Part shown: positions 9,941 through 19,239 of the stretch, one piece after another | How positions within the stretch are numbered: the first letter of the stretch is position 1 | Layout: the number at the start of each line of letters is the position of its first letter | NCBI RefSeq assembly: GCF_014649715.1 | Contig: NZ_BMTO01000014.1 | Location: 21,604-73,217 of the forward strand | Direction of reading: 5' to 3' | Origin: Streptomyces lateritius | GTDB taxonomy: Bacteria > Actinomycetota > Actinomycetes > Streptomycetales > Streptomycetaceae | Length of the DNA stretch: 51,614 bases | Notes under the pieces: generated by a model | Database searches by the model: none | Told to the model about the DNA's origin: nothing | The model's input: only the letters and a program-made list of their open reading frames with translations | Made by a program: the position numbers and the translations under genes

Positions 9941-10132
9941 GCATCGTGCCCGAGCGGGCCCCCCCAGGGCGCTTCTCGCAGATCACCTCGCGAGTCCGCG
10001 GCGCCACGCGACCATCAGGTAGCCGGCGGCTGACCACCGGGGACGAAGGGGGTGTCCGATCCTCGTGACAGGGTGGGTCGCGGACGGAAGAGCCGTCTGC
10101 GGGGGTATCCCGCGGAGCCACAGGAGCAGCAC

Positions 10133-12202
10133 GTGAAGAACGCCGACACCGCGCCGGACGGCCGCCGAACGGAGCGGAGACGTTCGGACCTCGCCGTGGT
10201 CACGGCTTGGTGGCAGGGGCTCGGCGGCGACAAGTTCCTCGTGCTTCCGCCGCCGAACCGGGACCGCTACACCCAGTCCGACGGCCACGAGGACGCCGCC
10301 GAACTGCACGCGGCGCGGGGGCTCACCGACCCCGTCTCCTTCGCGTACTGGCACTGGCAGTCCCACGGGCGGGCCTTCGACCGCGCCGGCGCTCTGAGGG
10401 GCGAACTGCTGCTGCACTGGGGCGGCGACCACACCGCCGTCGCCGCCGGGCTCGGCGAGGGGCCGGCCGGTTTCCGGGTCGTGGACGGCGGACCGCGGGG
10501 CGCCTTCCGGCTGGACCGGATCACCCACCGGGACGACGCGGGCCTGCCGGACCCCACGGACCCCGACGGCGTACGGCAGTTCCTCGACGCGCTCGACGAG
10601 CCGGTGGACCGCACCGCTCCTTCCCTCGGGTACCGGCCGCTGTCCGCCGTCGAAGCCGCGTGGCTCCACGAACGGCTGCGCGGCCCCCTGGATCTGTCCG
10701 CCGCGACCCGGTTCGCGGTCTCGCTCGAGCGGCGGGACGGGCTCACCCGCGACGAGACGGAGCGGCTGCTGCGCGCCTGGCGCGAGGAGTACGAGGGACG
10801 GCTCACGGAGTGGGGCGCCTGGGAGGAGCTGTTCCACGCGCTGCTGCGCCACGGCCACGAGGAGGCGTGGGAGATCGTCGGCACCCTCGGTTCCCGGGCG
10901 GCCGGTGTCCTGTCCCGGGTGCCGTCCGAGCGGGGCCTGGCCGTCGTGCGGGGGGTCGCGCTCGCGGGCTCCCGCGTCACGGTCCATGCCTGGCTGGCGC
11001 TGCACCGGTCGCTCCACGAGCCTGACGCGGTACAGGCCGCGGCCGCCCTCGCGGCGGAACTGGCCGCGCACGACCTGCCGAAGACCTCACTGCACGGGCT
11101 GCGCGACGCGCTGATCGAGGCCGTCACGGCCGACTGGCGCCGGGAGACAGGGGCGAACCACCACGCCGGCCGGTCCTACGCAGGCCTCGCGGCGGTCCGC
11201 TTCGCGACCGACGAAAGGCTGCCGCGCGCTCTGCGCGTCCTTTCCGCGGATGCGGCCCGCGACCGGGTGGACCACGTACGGGAGGAGGCGCTCCGGCCCG
11301 GACAGACCGTGTTCACCGGCCTCGACCCCGCCGACGTGCTGGCCGCAGTGGCCCGCTACGAGGCCGTCCGCGACGGGCTCCTGTCCACGACCGGGCCCGA
11401 TCTCACCGCCTCCGACAGCAGGCTGGGTGACGCGTGGCACCGGTTCCGGACGCTCACCGACGCCGACGTGCGGTGGCTGCGGGAGCAGGTGGCCGACCCG
11501 AGGACCGGTCTGCGGGGGCTAGGTTTCTGCCTCGAACTCCTCCTCGCCCACGGCCTGGCCACGGAGTCCGATGTCGAGGCGCTGCTGCCACGCCGGCTGA
11601 AGGACCTCACCAAGAAGTACCGGACCACGTACACCGAGTGGCGCCACCCGCTCGTCACCCTGACCTGTCTCGCCCTCGACCTGGATCATCCGGCCGCGGG
11701 AAAGCTGGTCTCCTGGTGGAACGGGGCCCGGCCGCTCTGGAAGGACGAGCTGCGGCTCCTCACCCACCTCGGCGCGCCCGACGAGGCCAAAGCCGCCGAG
11801 CTGTGGGACTTCGTCACCTCGCCCGCCCACGACGTGGGCCAGTTGATGACCTGGGTGCTGGTCCGGGCCCGTCTCGACGGCGAGCCCCCGCTGCTCGTGG
11901 CCGACCGGCTGCTCGGCACCCCCGGCATCCGCGACCACGTCCTGCACCGGGTGCTGATCGGCGTGGCCGACCCCGGGCAGCCGTTGTGGCACTACGCCGT
12001 GGACACACGCAGCAGAAGCTGGTGGCAGCGCGCCCTGGAGGTCGCCGAGCACCCCGGCCTCTCTACCGAGGCCCGCGCAGTCGGCCTGAGGACCGCCCGT
12101 GAGCACTACCTCGTCCGCTACCCGGACCAGCTGAGGCCCGCCCCGACCGAGGCCGAACGCGCGGCGGCCCTGGCCTGGATCGACCAGCGCGCCGACAGCT
12201 AG
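10133..12202 (+). CDS. Hypothetical protein, 689 residues
   Basis: I do not recognise the family. Start GTG 10133 is chosen because AGGAG lies 6-10 bases before it and the upstream extension looks non-coding. The protein is soluble, rich in Trp, Asp and Arg, with a mixed N-terminal region containing VTAWWQGLGGDKFLVLPPPN and SFAYWHWQSHGR (about 15-75). After this come several hundred residues of helical hairpins, for example LTDADVRWLREQVADPRTGL and LLTHLGAPDEAKAAELWDF. No membrane helix, nucleotide-binding or metal motif is visible. The gene stands alone, convergent with the VanZ gene at 12333. Coding status is strong from codon bias; function unknown. Confidence 0.75.
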   Translation: MKNADTAPDGRRTERRRSDLAVVTAWWQGLGGDKFLVLPPPNRDRYTQSDGHEDAAELHAARGLTDPVSFAYWHWQSHGRAFDRAGALRGELLLHWGGDHTAVAAGLGEGPAGFRVVDGGPRGAFRLDRITHRDDAGLPDPTDPDGVRQFLDALDEPVDRTAPSLGYRPLSAVEAAWLHERLRGPLDLSAATRFAVSLERRDGLTRDETERLLRAWREEYEGRLTEWGAWEELFHALLRHGHEEAWEIVGTLGSRAAGVLSRVPSERGLAVVRGVALAGSRVTVHAWLALHRSLHEPDAVQAAAALAAELAAHDLPKTSLHGLRDALIEAVTADWRRETGANHHAGRSYAGLAAVRFATDERLPRALRVLSADAARDRVDHVREEALRPGQTVFTGLDPADVLAAVARYEAVRDGLLSTTGPDLTASDSRLGDAWHRFRTLTDADVRWLREQVADPRTGLRGLGFCLELLLAHGLATESDVEALLPRRLKDLTKKYRTTYTEWRHPLVTLTCLALDLDHPAAGKLVSWWNGARPLWKDELRLLTHLGAPDEAKAAELWDFVTSPAHDVGQLMTWVLVRARLDGEPPLLVADRLLGTPGIRDHVLHRVLIGVADPGQPLWHYAVDTRSRSWWQRALEVAEHPGLSTEARAVGLRTAREHYLVRYPDQLRPAPTEAERAAALAWIDQRADS

Positions 12203-12332
12203 TGCCGCATCCGGCAACGGTCCGATGTGGTGCTAGCTGTGTGCTTCCTCAGCGACGCAAGCCTCGGCGTCAGTCCTGGTAGGCGTCCGGGCCTTCGACC
12301 GTCAGGTCAGCCCGGTAGGCGTACCCACCTGT

Positions 12333-12875
12333 CTACGTGCGAGCGACTGCACCCTCGGAGGGATCGACTCTGTGCCGCCCGCCCTTCGGGCCCTTACCGC
12401 CCCAACGCGCTGACGCGCCAGCCACGAGCACCCCGACAAGCGCCCCGGTGGTGTTGAAGAGGACATCGTCGATGTCCACAACGCGTCCAGCGTTCATGAT
12501 GAGTTGCACGATTTCGATCCCCACGCTCAGAGAGAGGCCCCCGACCAGGACTCGTCGTCCAGAGGACCTCTTCGCTGCCGCGTACCAGAAGATCGCAAGC
12601 GGTACAAACATGGCAGCATTGGCGATCGAAGTGGCGGTAGCCATGCGCCGCTCCATCGGATACATGCCCGCGCTCTCAGAGTCGAAGAAGGCGCCACCAG
12701 GCGTCAGTGAGATGTACCTGATCCCGGACCCTGGCAACTGGGTGGGCATGATGGTGGCCACGAGCACAACGGCCAGGCCGGCGAAGAACAGGAGGCAAGC
12801 GATCCTTCGGCGCTCCGCCGGGGCGGAGGCAGTCCACCTCGTCAAGAGTACGGACGCCAGGGCAGCGACGAGCAC
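12333..12875 (-). CDS. VanZ-family membrane protein, start possibly broken
   Basis: 180 residues from GTG 12875, with about four to five helices and the clear C-terminal VanZ signature GIEIVQLIMNAGRVVDIDDVLFNTTG. Frame continuity suggests the native start is further upstream. In-frame codons before the GTG encode a hydrophobic run (QIVLYVNTLSVSLF) that completes the first helix, and this run is preceded by ATG-TGA at 12923-12918. The second codon is thus a stop where TGG would give MWQIVLYVN. No other ATG, GTG or TTG lies between that stop and 12875. The gene may therefore be a fresh nonsense mutant or use the internal GTG. Downstream the tail is basic (RWGGKGPKGGRHR). Confidence 0.8.
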   Translation of the reverse strand: MLVAALASVLLTRWTASAPAERRRIACLLFFAGLAVVLVATIMPTQLPGSGIRYISLTPGGAFFDSESAGMYPMERRMATATSIANAAMFVPLAIFWYAAAKRSSGRRVLVGGLSLSVGIEIVQLIMNAGRVVDIDDVLFNTTGALVGVLVAGASARWGGKGPKGGRHRVDPSEGAVART

Positions 12876-13211
12876 GAAAAGTGAAACACTAAGCGTGTTG
12901 ACATATAGGACGATCTGTCACATGTTCTGCCCTGTCCGTTACTTGTGGGTGCAGGTGGCGCAGTCTGGCCGCGTCCGCCCAGAGCTGCATCGCCGGTCGG
13001 GCGAAGGAAGGCGTCGCGATCACGCGAAGGTCCGGCGGCCTTGTTTCGGCCGAGAAGGCAGACTCGTCCCACGCCGTTCGGGAGCGTCGGGCCCGGCGTG
13101 TGGCAGGGCCGTGTTCCCGCGATCTGGTCATGCGTCAGGTGTGCGGGTGGGGGTACGCCCCCGCCACTCGGGTCGCTCGTCACGCCGGGTGTGGCGGGGG
13201 CGAGGCCGGTG
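12876..13211. other. Intergenic region upstream of vanZ-like gene
   Basis: The first 48 bases are probably the lost 5' end of the VanZ gene. The rest has no coding signal. A 12-bp inverted repeat (13156-13167 with 13191-13202) sits just past the M23 peptidase stop and is listed as a terminator. Confidence 0.4.
13156..13202 (-). terminator. Hairpin downstream of the M23 peptidase gene
   Basis: CGCCCCCGCCAC pairs perfectly with GTGGCGGGGGCG across a 23-base loop, ten bases beyond the stop codon at 13212 in the direction of transcription. No T-run follows, as is usual in Streptomyces. Confidence 0.5.
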
Positions 13212-13766
13212 TCAGGCGCGAGTGTTGACGCTCACCGGCCTTGATCCGGTGGGCGGTGTCCAGCCCTGGAGCGTGGCCCGGATGCCGACGCGGGTGTTGC
13301 AGTTGATGACCTGGAAGTGCAGGTGCGCGCCGTTCGCCGCTCCGGTGGCGCCCGACCAGCCGATGATCCGGCCCTGCGGGACCCAGTCGCCCGTGTTGTA
13401 GATCGCGCGGTTCAGGTGCGCGTAGTGAGTGCACTGGCCGTTCGAGTGGCGGATGATGACCTCGATGCCGTTCTGCCAGTACGGCGACCAGTCCGAGACG
13501 AGAACCGTGCCGCCCTGCGCGGCGGAGACCTCGTAGTTCGCCGGCAGCCCGAAGTCCCAGGCGTACTCGTTGTACGGGCCGGTGTGCGAGTAAGTGCCCT
13601 CTGGACCTTGGGTGACGAGATAGGACTCGCCCGACGGGTAGGGAAGTTCGTAGTAGTAGTCGACGGCCGCGGCCGGAGGGGCTGCTATGAGGCCGATGCC
13701 TGCGACCGTGAGTGCTGAGCTCGCCATGGCGCCGAATCTGAGGAGAATTCGTCTCGCGTTGCGCAC
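13212..13766 (-). CDS. Secreted M23-family (LytM-type) peptidase
   Basis: 184 residues. Start GTG 13766 is set by a strong ribosome site (GGGAGG four bases upstream); an apparent N-terminal extension of the frame is not real. A signal peptide is clear: RNARR, a hydrophobic core and a cleavage region PPAAA just before VDYYYELPYPSG. The mature part of about 145 residues is a LytM fold with likely metal ligands His in YSHTGPYNEYAWDFGLP, its Asp, and the HxH in GAHLHFQV; THYAHL carries the usual extra His. It should cut peptide cross-links in peptidoglycan outside the membrane. It is close to the minimal size of the family, with no wall-binding domain. Stands alone, followed by a terminator hairpin. 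Confidence 0.9.
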   Translation of the reverse strand: MRNARRILLRFGAMASSALTVAGIGLIAAPPAAAVDYYYELPYPSGESYLVTQGPEGTYSHTGPYNEYAWDFGLPANYEVSAAQGGTVLVSDWSPYWQNGIEVIIRHSNGQCTHYAHLNRAIYNTGDWVPQGRIIGWSGATGAANGAHLHFQVINCNTRVGIRATLQGWTPPTGSRPVSVNTRA

Positions 13767-14160
13767 TGCGCCTCCCGTTGAGGGTCTGATCCAGACCGGA
13801 CAACACTGGCACCAACCACCCCATTCAACAAGGCTGTTGCAGAAACTTTCAGCAAGTTCTGCCGTGGGCGGGGGGAAGCGGCTGGAGGTAGCCCCTCCTG
13901 TGGCGCACGTGGCCAACCGCCCCCTGCCCCTCGGTACAGCGCGCTTCGGCCTGCGCCGAATGTTTGTTGCCCCCGTCGGGGCGACGGCCAGGGCGGAGAC
14001 GGAGCTTCGCCATCCTCCCCGCCCGTGCGGCATCCCCCTTGCTGTGGGCCCCGCGCGGTTCGGCGGCTCCCTTGCCCCGGCCATGGTGCGTCAGCGGCCC
14101 TCCCGCCGCTGCGGCCGACCCGGCCCGGGTGACACCCACGTCACCCGGGCCGGCTCATGC
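13767..14160. other. Intergenic region
   Basis: Upstream region of the M23 peptidase gene on the minus strand. Apart from the terminator at 14120-14153 nothing is recognised; open frames here have poor codon bias. Confidence 0.4.
14120..14153 (-). terminator. Strong hairpin downstream of gene 14161-14649
   Basis: A 14-bp perfect stem (14120-14133 with 14140-14153; CCGGCCCGGGTGAC on the left arm) with a six-base loop starts seven bases after the stop codon of the minus-strand gene. A textbook stem for factor-independent termination in high-GC bacteria. Confidence 0.65.
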
Positions 14161-14649
14161 TCACCGCTCCTCGCCCACGCGCCGCGGATTCTTCATGGCG
14201 CTCTCCCGGCCCTTCGCCCAGCCACGGTCGAACGCCGCCTTCACCTCCTGCTCCGGGGCCTGCCTCAGCCACGGCAGCAGGCGCTCAGCGGCCTTACGGT
14301 GCGCCTCGGCTCCCCCCGGGTTCGTCTTCTCGAGCTCGGCCAGGCCGACGCCGTACGTGTACGAGCGGCAGAGCTGGTCCGCGAGGAGGGCCAGGCGTCC
14401 CTGGCGGGGTGCGTCGTCCGTGTTGACCGCCCCGAGGGTGTTCCAGAACGTCAGCGCGTGCCAGAACGATCGGGCTGCGTGGTCCGGGGTGTAGCCGGGG
14501 CCGTAGGTCAGCTCGCTCGTGTTCAGGTGGATGGTGACGAAGGGCTGGTCGTTCGCCCCGCGGATGGCGATCGTCGGGTCCGGCGGCTCCTCCAGGAAGT
14601 ACACGCTCGAGTCGTCCAGGGCGACGGGCTCCTTCTCGGTGGCGGTCAC
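14161..14649 (-). CDS. Hypothetical protein, 162 residues
   Basis: Start GTG 14649 is preceded by AGGAGG at ideal spacing (ACCAGGAGGTAGCCGCC then GTG). No known family. A beta-like N-terminal part (SSVYFLEEPPDPTIAIRGAN, then FVTIHLNTSELTYGPGY) is followed by a helical, charged C-terminal half (KAAERLLPWLRQAPEQEVKA). No signal peptide or membrane helix. The tail is basic. A strong terminator follows directly. It looks like a monocistronic cytoplasmic gene; an origin from a plasmid or phage is possible but unsupported. Confidence 0.7.
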   Translation of the reverse strand: MTATEKEPVALDDSSVYFLEEPPDPTIAIRGANDQPFVTIHLNTSELTYGPGYTPDHAARSFWHALTFWNTLGAVNTDDAPRQGRLALLADQLCRSYTYGVGLAELEKTNPGGAEAHRKAAERLLPWLRQAPEQEVKAAFDRGWAKGRESAMKNPRRVGEER

Positions 14650-15618
14650 GGCGGCTACCTCCTGGTGTGGTGCGCGGCATGGGGGCACTGAGGGTGTGGG
14701 GGTGTGCACGTATGCCCCGGAATTTGGTTGCGGCACCTGCTCGCAGGGGCGTACGTGCGAGCGACAGGTCACCCGGGCGGTCAGGCGGGACGCGACCGGG
14801 CCTCGTCCGCGCGTTCTTCGACCAACCGGTGCTCGCTCTGCGGGCGGCTACAGGCGCCCGGCGTCGCAGAATCGAGAGCCTGTCACCGTCCGGGGCCTTC
14901 GTACGTGTAGTGGTGCCCAACCGGTGCTGCCTTCGTCGCGCCGGATCGCCGCCATGACCTGGGGCGCGATGATTTCGGCCCAGGCATCGGGGACCGCATC
15001 GAGCACAGGGCCGCGTACGGTCACCCCGGTCGGACGCCGCGCGGGTCGACCGGGGGAAGCCGGGGGCAGACGGAACGCCGGTGGGGGGGGGCAGGCCGGA
15101 GCGGGAGTCCGCCGATGACAGCAGACCGGGATACGGCGGCGGAGGTTGCCGCGCGACGGTCCAGCATGACCGCCTTCCGCTTTCCCGATGGCGACGGGGC
15201 GTCGGCGGAACGGGTGGCCGGCCAGGTGGGCGGCCTGCTGCTCATGATCACGTTCACTTGTTGTGACCGCTCGCCGCTGCGGGCCCCTGACCGTCCGCCA
15301 CACTGCGTGTCTCCCGCGTCGTGCGGCGCGTGTGAGTACCTGGCGAGGCGGTGGTCCAGCCACGGCCTGCTCGCCGCGTCAGTGAGGAAGGGGAAAGGCA
15401 ACGGTCGGGGCGGTAGGAGCGGTGAACCAGGTGATCACGACAGTCCGCGGTGAACGCGGTGTTGCCGGTGAACACCTGCCCGCACACCCGACGCGCGCAG
15501 CGGACACTTGCTCCTCCGTCTGGCGGCGCGCGGATGCGGTGCGGGCAGGGCGCGTGGAGCCGGCGTAGTCATGGCGCGGGTAGCCGCGCCTGTCCGAGAT
15601 CCGGCTGCGAGTCCGCGT
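14650..15618. other. 969-bp stretch without a recognised gene
   Basis: Neither strand gives a convincing gene. A minus-strand stretch at about 14870-15010 (VLDAVPDAWAEIIAPQVMAA and on) has good codon bias for about 30 codons and may be a remnant. The plus-strand frame from 15114 is doubtful. No RNA gene or repeat array was seen. Confidence 0.4.
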
Positions 15619-15903
15619 TCAGCTGCCGACGGCGGTGACGCCGAACATCAGGGTGCGACGGCTGACGTCGTAGTGCACGGTCGGTGTGCTGCGCAGGAGG
15701 TCCTGGAGGACGTCGGCGTCGTCGGTGTCGAGGGTCAGCACCTCTTCCCAGGCGCCTTCGTCCAGTACGAGTTGCAGGGTGAGGGTGCCTCGGGCAGCGG
15801 GCTCACCGGCAACCCAGCTGAACTGGTAGTGGCTGAGTTGGCGCACCTTGATGCTGTCGTCCGTGACGGGTTGCGTCACCTTGGTCGTGGCAGCTCTGGG
15901 CAT
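15619..15903 (-). CDS. Small hypothetical protein, 94 residues
   Basis: Begins MPRAATTKVTQPV at ATG 15903, preceded by GAGGAGAG at good spacing, so the longer frame is not used. The sequence is mostly beta-strand in pattern (QLSHYQFSWVAGEPAARGTL, TLTLQLVLDEGAWEEVLTLD) with a short helix DDADVLQDLLRSTPTV, suggesting a small beta-sandwich or alpha+beta domain. No known family and no export signal. It stands alone; the function is unknown. Confidence 0.65.
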   Translation of the reverse strand: MPRAATTKVTQPVTDDSIKVRQLSHYQFSWVAGEPAARGTLTLQLVLDEGAWEEVLTLDTDDADVLQDLLRSTPTVHYDVSRRTLMFGVTAVGS

Positions 15904-16038
15904 GGCATCTCTCCTCGCGTGATGATGAAGGGTGTGGACAGCGGACTGGGAGTCCACGGGCCGGCGGGAAGCTGACGGCGCAGCCGTTCGGGATGCGCGG
16001 AGGGTCGGTCCGGCGTTTCCCTGGTCTTGCCGGAGAGC

Positions 16039-16668
16039 TCAGCAGTGGCCCGTCGTCGCGCCGTGGTGGGTGGCCCGGCGTACGGCGGCCATACCCGTTC
16101 CGCCCGCCATGGCCAGGGGCGAGGTGGCCCGGCGCAGCATTCCCGCCTTTTGCTGCTCAGGGCGCTGCTGCTCTCCGTGCAGGGCGTTGAGTACCAGCAC
16201 CCCGGCGGTCAGAGCCGGTACGGCCCACTGCAGCATCGCAAGGTGACGCTGTGCCTGCTCCAGTTCCACAGGATGGCCGGCGGCCGCCTCTTGATCCCCG
16301 GCGTCCGGCGACGAGGCGAGTTCGACCTTCTTGCCGAGCACACGGCTGTAGGCGGTGGCGGCGAGCGCCACTCCGGTGAGAACCGTCTTGGCGACGGTGG
16401 AGGCGCCGACACCGCTCTGGTAGGCCACCCGCGCGCTGTTGGCGCCCAGAAGTGCGGCCCCACCGACCAGATGCGCGCCGATCGCGGCCGCGTTCACCGG
16501 TGTCCAGGCGGCCCACCCGGCACTGGCGATCCGTGAGGCGAGAGCAGGCTCTTCCACGACGTTGCCCGCCGCCTTGTTCAGTCCGACCGCTCCCATCAGA
16601 GAGCCCCCGAACCAAGCCGCCAAACCGATGTCATGCAGACTGCGCATAACCGTGTTGCGTTCCGACAT
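16039..16668 (-). CDS. Membrane protein of unknown function, 209 residues
   Basis: ATG 16668 is preceded by GGAAGGA. About four hydrophobic segments are visible: near residues 12-33 (LHDIGLAAWFGGSLMGAVGL), 58-80, 88-108 and 147-163 (LQWAVPALTAGVLVLNAL). A hydrophilic loop (KKVELASSPDAGDQEAAAG) lies before the last helix, and the tail is Arg/His-rich. Proteins of this layout are common in Streptomyces but have no assigned role that I know. The LHDIGLAAWFGGSL start resembles the conserved first helix of that group. Not in an obvious operon. Confidence 0.75.
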   Translation of the reverse strand: MSERNTVMRSLHDIGLAAWFGGSLMGAVGLNKAAGNVVEEPALASRIASAGWAAWTPVNAAAIGAHLVGGAALLGANSARVAYQSGVGASTVAKTVLTGVALAATAYSRVLGKKVELASSPDAGDQEAAAGHPVELEQAQRHLAMLQWAVPALTAGVLVLNALHGEQQRPEQQKAGMLRRATSPLAMAGGTGMAAVRRATHHGATTGHC

Positions 16669-17157
16669 CTGAGTTCCTTCCAGCTACGTCCCTGCACTCG
16701 CAAGGGCACCGCAGCCAGCTTCAGGGCGGCCGAGGTCGTCGGCCACAGGAGACTGCCACATGGGCGAACATCTCCCCGGTCAGGGGGGGCCGGAGGCCAA
16801 GGCCGCCGAGCCTGTGTGCTCACCACGCAGTGACGGGCCCGGTTCGAGTGCGACCGCGGCGGCGAAGGGTCCGACGAATACCAGACCTGCTGTTCGTCCC
16901 GCCCCGCCGGGGCGGGACGACGCTGCCGCGGCCGCCGCGCGGCAGCCCCGACCGCGTCACCGCGGCGAAACATCGCCGCACGGCCCGGTCCTCGACGGCG
17001 ACGTGGTCGTGCGGCCGGGAGACCAGCTCTCCTTCGAGGCGCCGCGGCGCCGCGCCTCTCCGGCGGCCGCACCGTCCATCAGCCGGCCGAGCGCTGTTCC
17101 GCTGTTGACCGCGTCAGGTCTGACGCTTCCGCGGCCACTGTGCTTCCGATGCCGCCG
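16669..17157. other. Intergenic region left of the transposon
   Basis: No gene recognised on either strand. It is the left flank of the Tn3 insertion; joined to the right flank at 22365 it forms one intergenic region that ended at the kinase gene, so the insertion broke no identifiable gene. Confidence 0.4.
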
Positions 17158-17162
17158 GACAC
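17158..17162. repeat. Target-site duplication, left copy (GACAC)
   Basis: GACAC directly outside the left terminal repeat equals the five bases directly outside the right one (22360-22364). Five-base duplications are the hallmark of Tn3-family transposition. Confidence 0.85.
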
Positions 17163-17210
17163 GGCCCTGTTCTCCCGAAGCTACGGCGAAGTGACAAGTA
17201 GCTCTCTGTA
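17163..17210 (+). repeat. Left 48-bp terminal inverted repeat of the Tn3 element
   Basis: Begins GGCCCTGTTCTCCCGAAGCT and ends GCTCTCTGTA. It is identical over 48 bases to the reverse complement of 22312-22359. Length is at the upper end for Tn3-family repeats. Confidence 0.95.
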
Positions 17211-17311
17211 GCGGATCTGGGGGTGCTTGTCAGCGTTTTTAATCTTCTGGGCTCATCGGGGGCCGTGCTCGGCGAGGTTGGTCCGGTCATGACGACCGGA
17301 GGGAGCGCGGG

Positions 17312-19148
17312 GTGCGGCAAGAGTGGGAGCCGGAGGACCTGATCGAGGTCTGGACGCTGCTGGAGGAGGACCAGGAGCGGCTGCGGAACAAGTCAGGGGC
17401 AAACCGGTTGGGGTTCGCGCTGTTGCTGAAGTTCTTCGAGGTGGAGGCCCGGTTCCCGGAGGACGCCGGGGAGATCCCGGTGTCGGCGGTGTCGTACGGC
17501 GCCCAGCAGGTCTGCGGGACGCTCTGCGGCGGCGGGAGATCTGGGTGCCGGGGGCGAACCGGTGGCGGAACCCGGAGGACGATCTGCCGCCGGACTTCGA
17601 GGACAACCGCGATGTGCACTACGACGCGATCCGCCGGCCGCAGGACCCGGAGAAGTTCATCGAGGCCCTACAGAAGCGGCTGCGCGAGGCCCTGACCCGC
17701 TTCGACACCGCGCTGGAGCTGGGCACCACGGGCGGGGTGGACATCGTCAGAAAGCAGGGCGAGCCGTGGATCAAGGTCTCACCGCTGGGCAAGCAGGAGG
17801 AACCGGAGAACCTCGTCGCCCTGAAGGCGGAGATCGAACGCCGCTGGGGCACCATCGACCTGATTGACATCCTCAAGGAGGCCGACTTCGCCACCGGCTT
17901 CACCGGCGAGTTCACCTCGGTCGCCACCAGGGAGGCGGTCCCGAAGGCGGTACTGCGGCGCCGGCTGCTGCTGGTGCTGTTCGCGCTGGGCACGAACATG
18001 GGCATCAAGCGGGTCGCGGTCACCGGCAAGCACGGCGAGAGCGAGGCCGTCCTGCGCCGGGTACGGCACCTGTTCGTCAACCGGACCAACCTGCGCGCGT
18101 CGCTGGTGCGGCTGGTCAACGCCACCTTCGCCGCCCGCGATGCGCGTGGTGGGGCGAGGGCACCGCGTGCGCGAGCGACTCCAAGAAGTTCGGCTCCTGG
18201 TCCAGCAACTTCATGACCGAGTGGCACCAGCGGTACCGCGGGCCCGGGGTGATGATCTACTGGCACGTCGAGAAGAAGTCGCTGTGCGTCTACAGCCAGC
18301 TCGAGTCCTGCTCGGCCTCCGAGGTCGCCGCGATGATCGAGGGCGTGCTCGGCACTGCACGGACGTGGAGATCGACCGGCAGTACACCGACACACACGGC
18401 GCCTCCGTCGTCGGCTTCGCCTTCGCCCACATGCTCGGCTTCAACCTGCTCCCGAGGCTGAAGAACGTCGGCTCAGCGCGGCTGTACCGGCCAGCGGCCG
18501 GTCAGGACGAGAAGTGGCCGCACCTGGCGCCGGTGCTGTCGACCAAGACGATCGACTGGGACCTGATCCGCCAGCAGTACGACCAGATCGTCAAATACAC
18601 CACCGCCCCACGTCTGGGCACCGCTGAGGCCGAGCAGGTGCTGCGCCGCTTCACCCGCGGGGGCCCAAGCGCGCGATCGAGGAACTCGGGCGGGCAGTGC
18701 GTACGGCGTTCATCTGCGACTACCTCGCCGACGCCGACCTGCGCCGCGAGATCAACGACGGGCTCCAGGTCGTGGAGAACTGGAACTCCGCCAACCACGA
18801 CCTGTTCTACGGCAAGGACGGCGACCCGATCGGCTCCGACAAGGAGTCCCAGGAGGTCTCGATGCTCGCCCTGCACCTGCTCCAGTCCGCTTTGGTGCAC
18901 TCAACACCCTGCTCCTCCAGGGCATCCTGAGCGAGGAGAAGTGGCAGAAGCGGCTCACTGACGCCGACCGGCGGGCCCTGTCCCCGCTGTTCTGGACCCA
19001 CGTGAACCCCTACGGCCGGTTCGAGCTGGACATGAACTCACACCCCGCCCTCGCCGCCGCGGCGTCCATGGTGCCCGGCCGCCGAACCCCGCCCGAGACG
19101 GGAACCGCCCGGTCGGCGGCGGGCGGCTCGGCCAGGTCGGCAACCTGA
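17312..19148 (+). pseudogene. tnpA: Tn3-family transposase, internally deleted and frameshifted
   Basis: Starts at GTG 17312 (VRQEWEPEDLIEVWTLLEED), a DUF4158-type N-terminus. After about 67 residues it jumps near 17512 to the middle of the protein (REIWVPGANRWRNPEDDLPP), so perhaps a third of a roughly 1,000-residue transposase is missing. The C-terminal DDE part is then read in successive frames: to about 18145; to 18350 (CASDSKKFG, first catalytic Asp); to 18665 (VEIDRQYTDTHGASVVGFAF); to 18898 (FICDYLAD and LQVVENWNSANHDLFYGKDG); and to the TGA at 19146-19148 (RRALSPLFWTHVNPYGRFEL). Each of the last four shifts is undone by adding a single C. It would have cut and joined the terminal repeats. 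Confidence 0.9.
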
Positions 19149-19239
19149 AAGCCGGTACCTCCGACGTCGCCCGGAGGGCTAAATCCGGTGGGGTGCATTG
19201 CCACGCCATCCGTTTGTGCGGGGCGGACTGTGGAACGGA

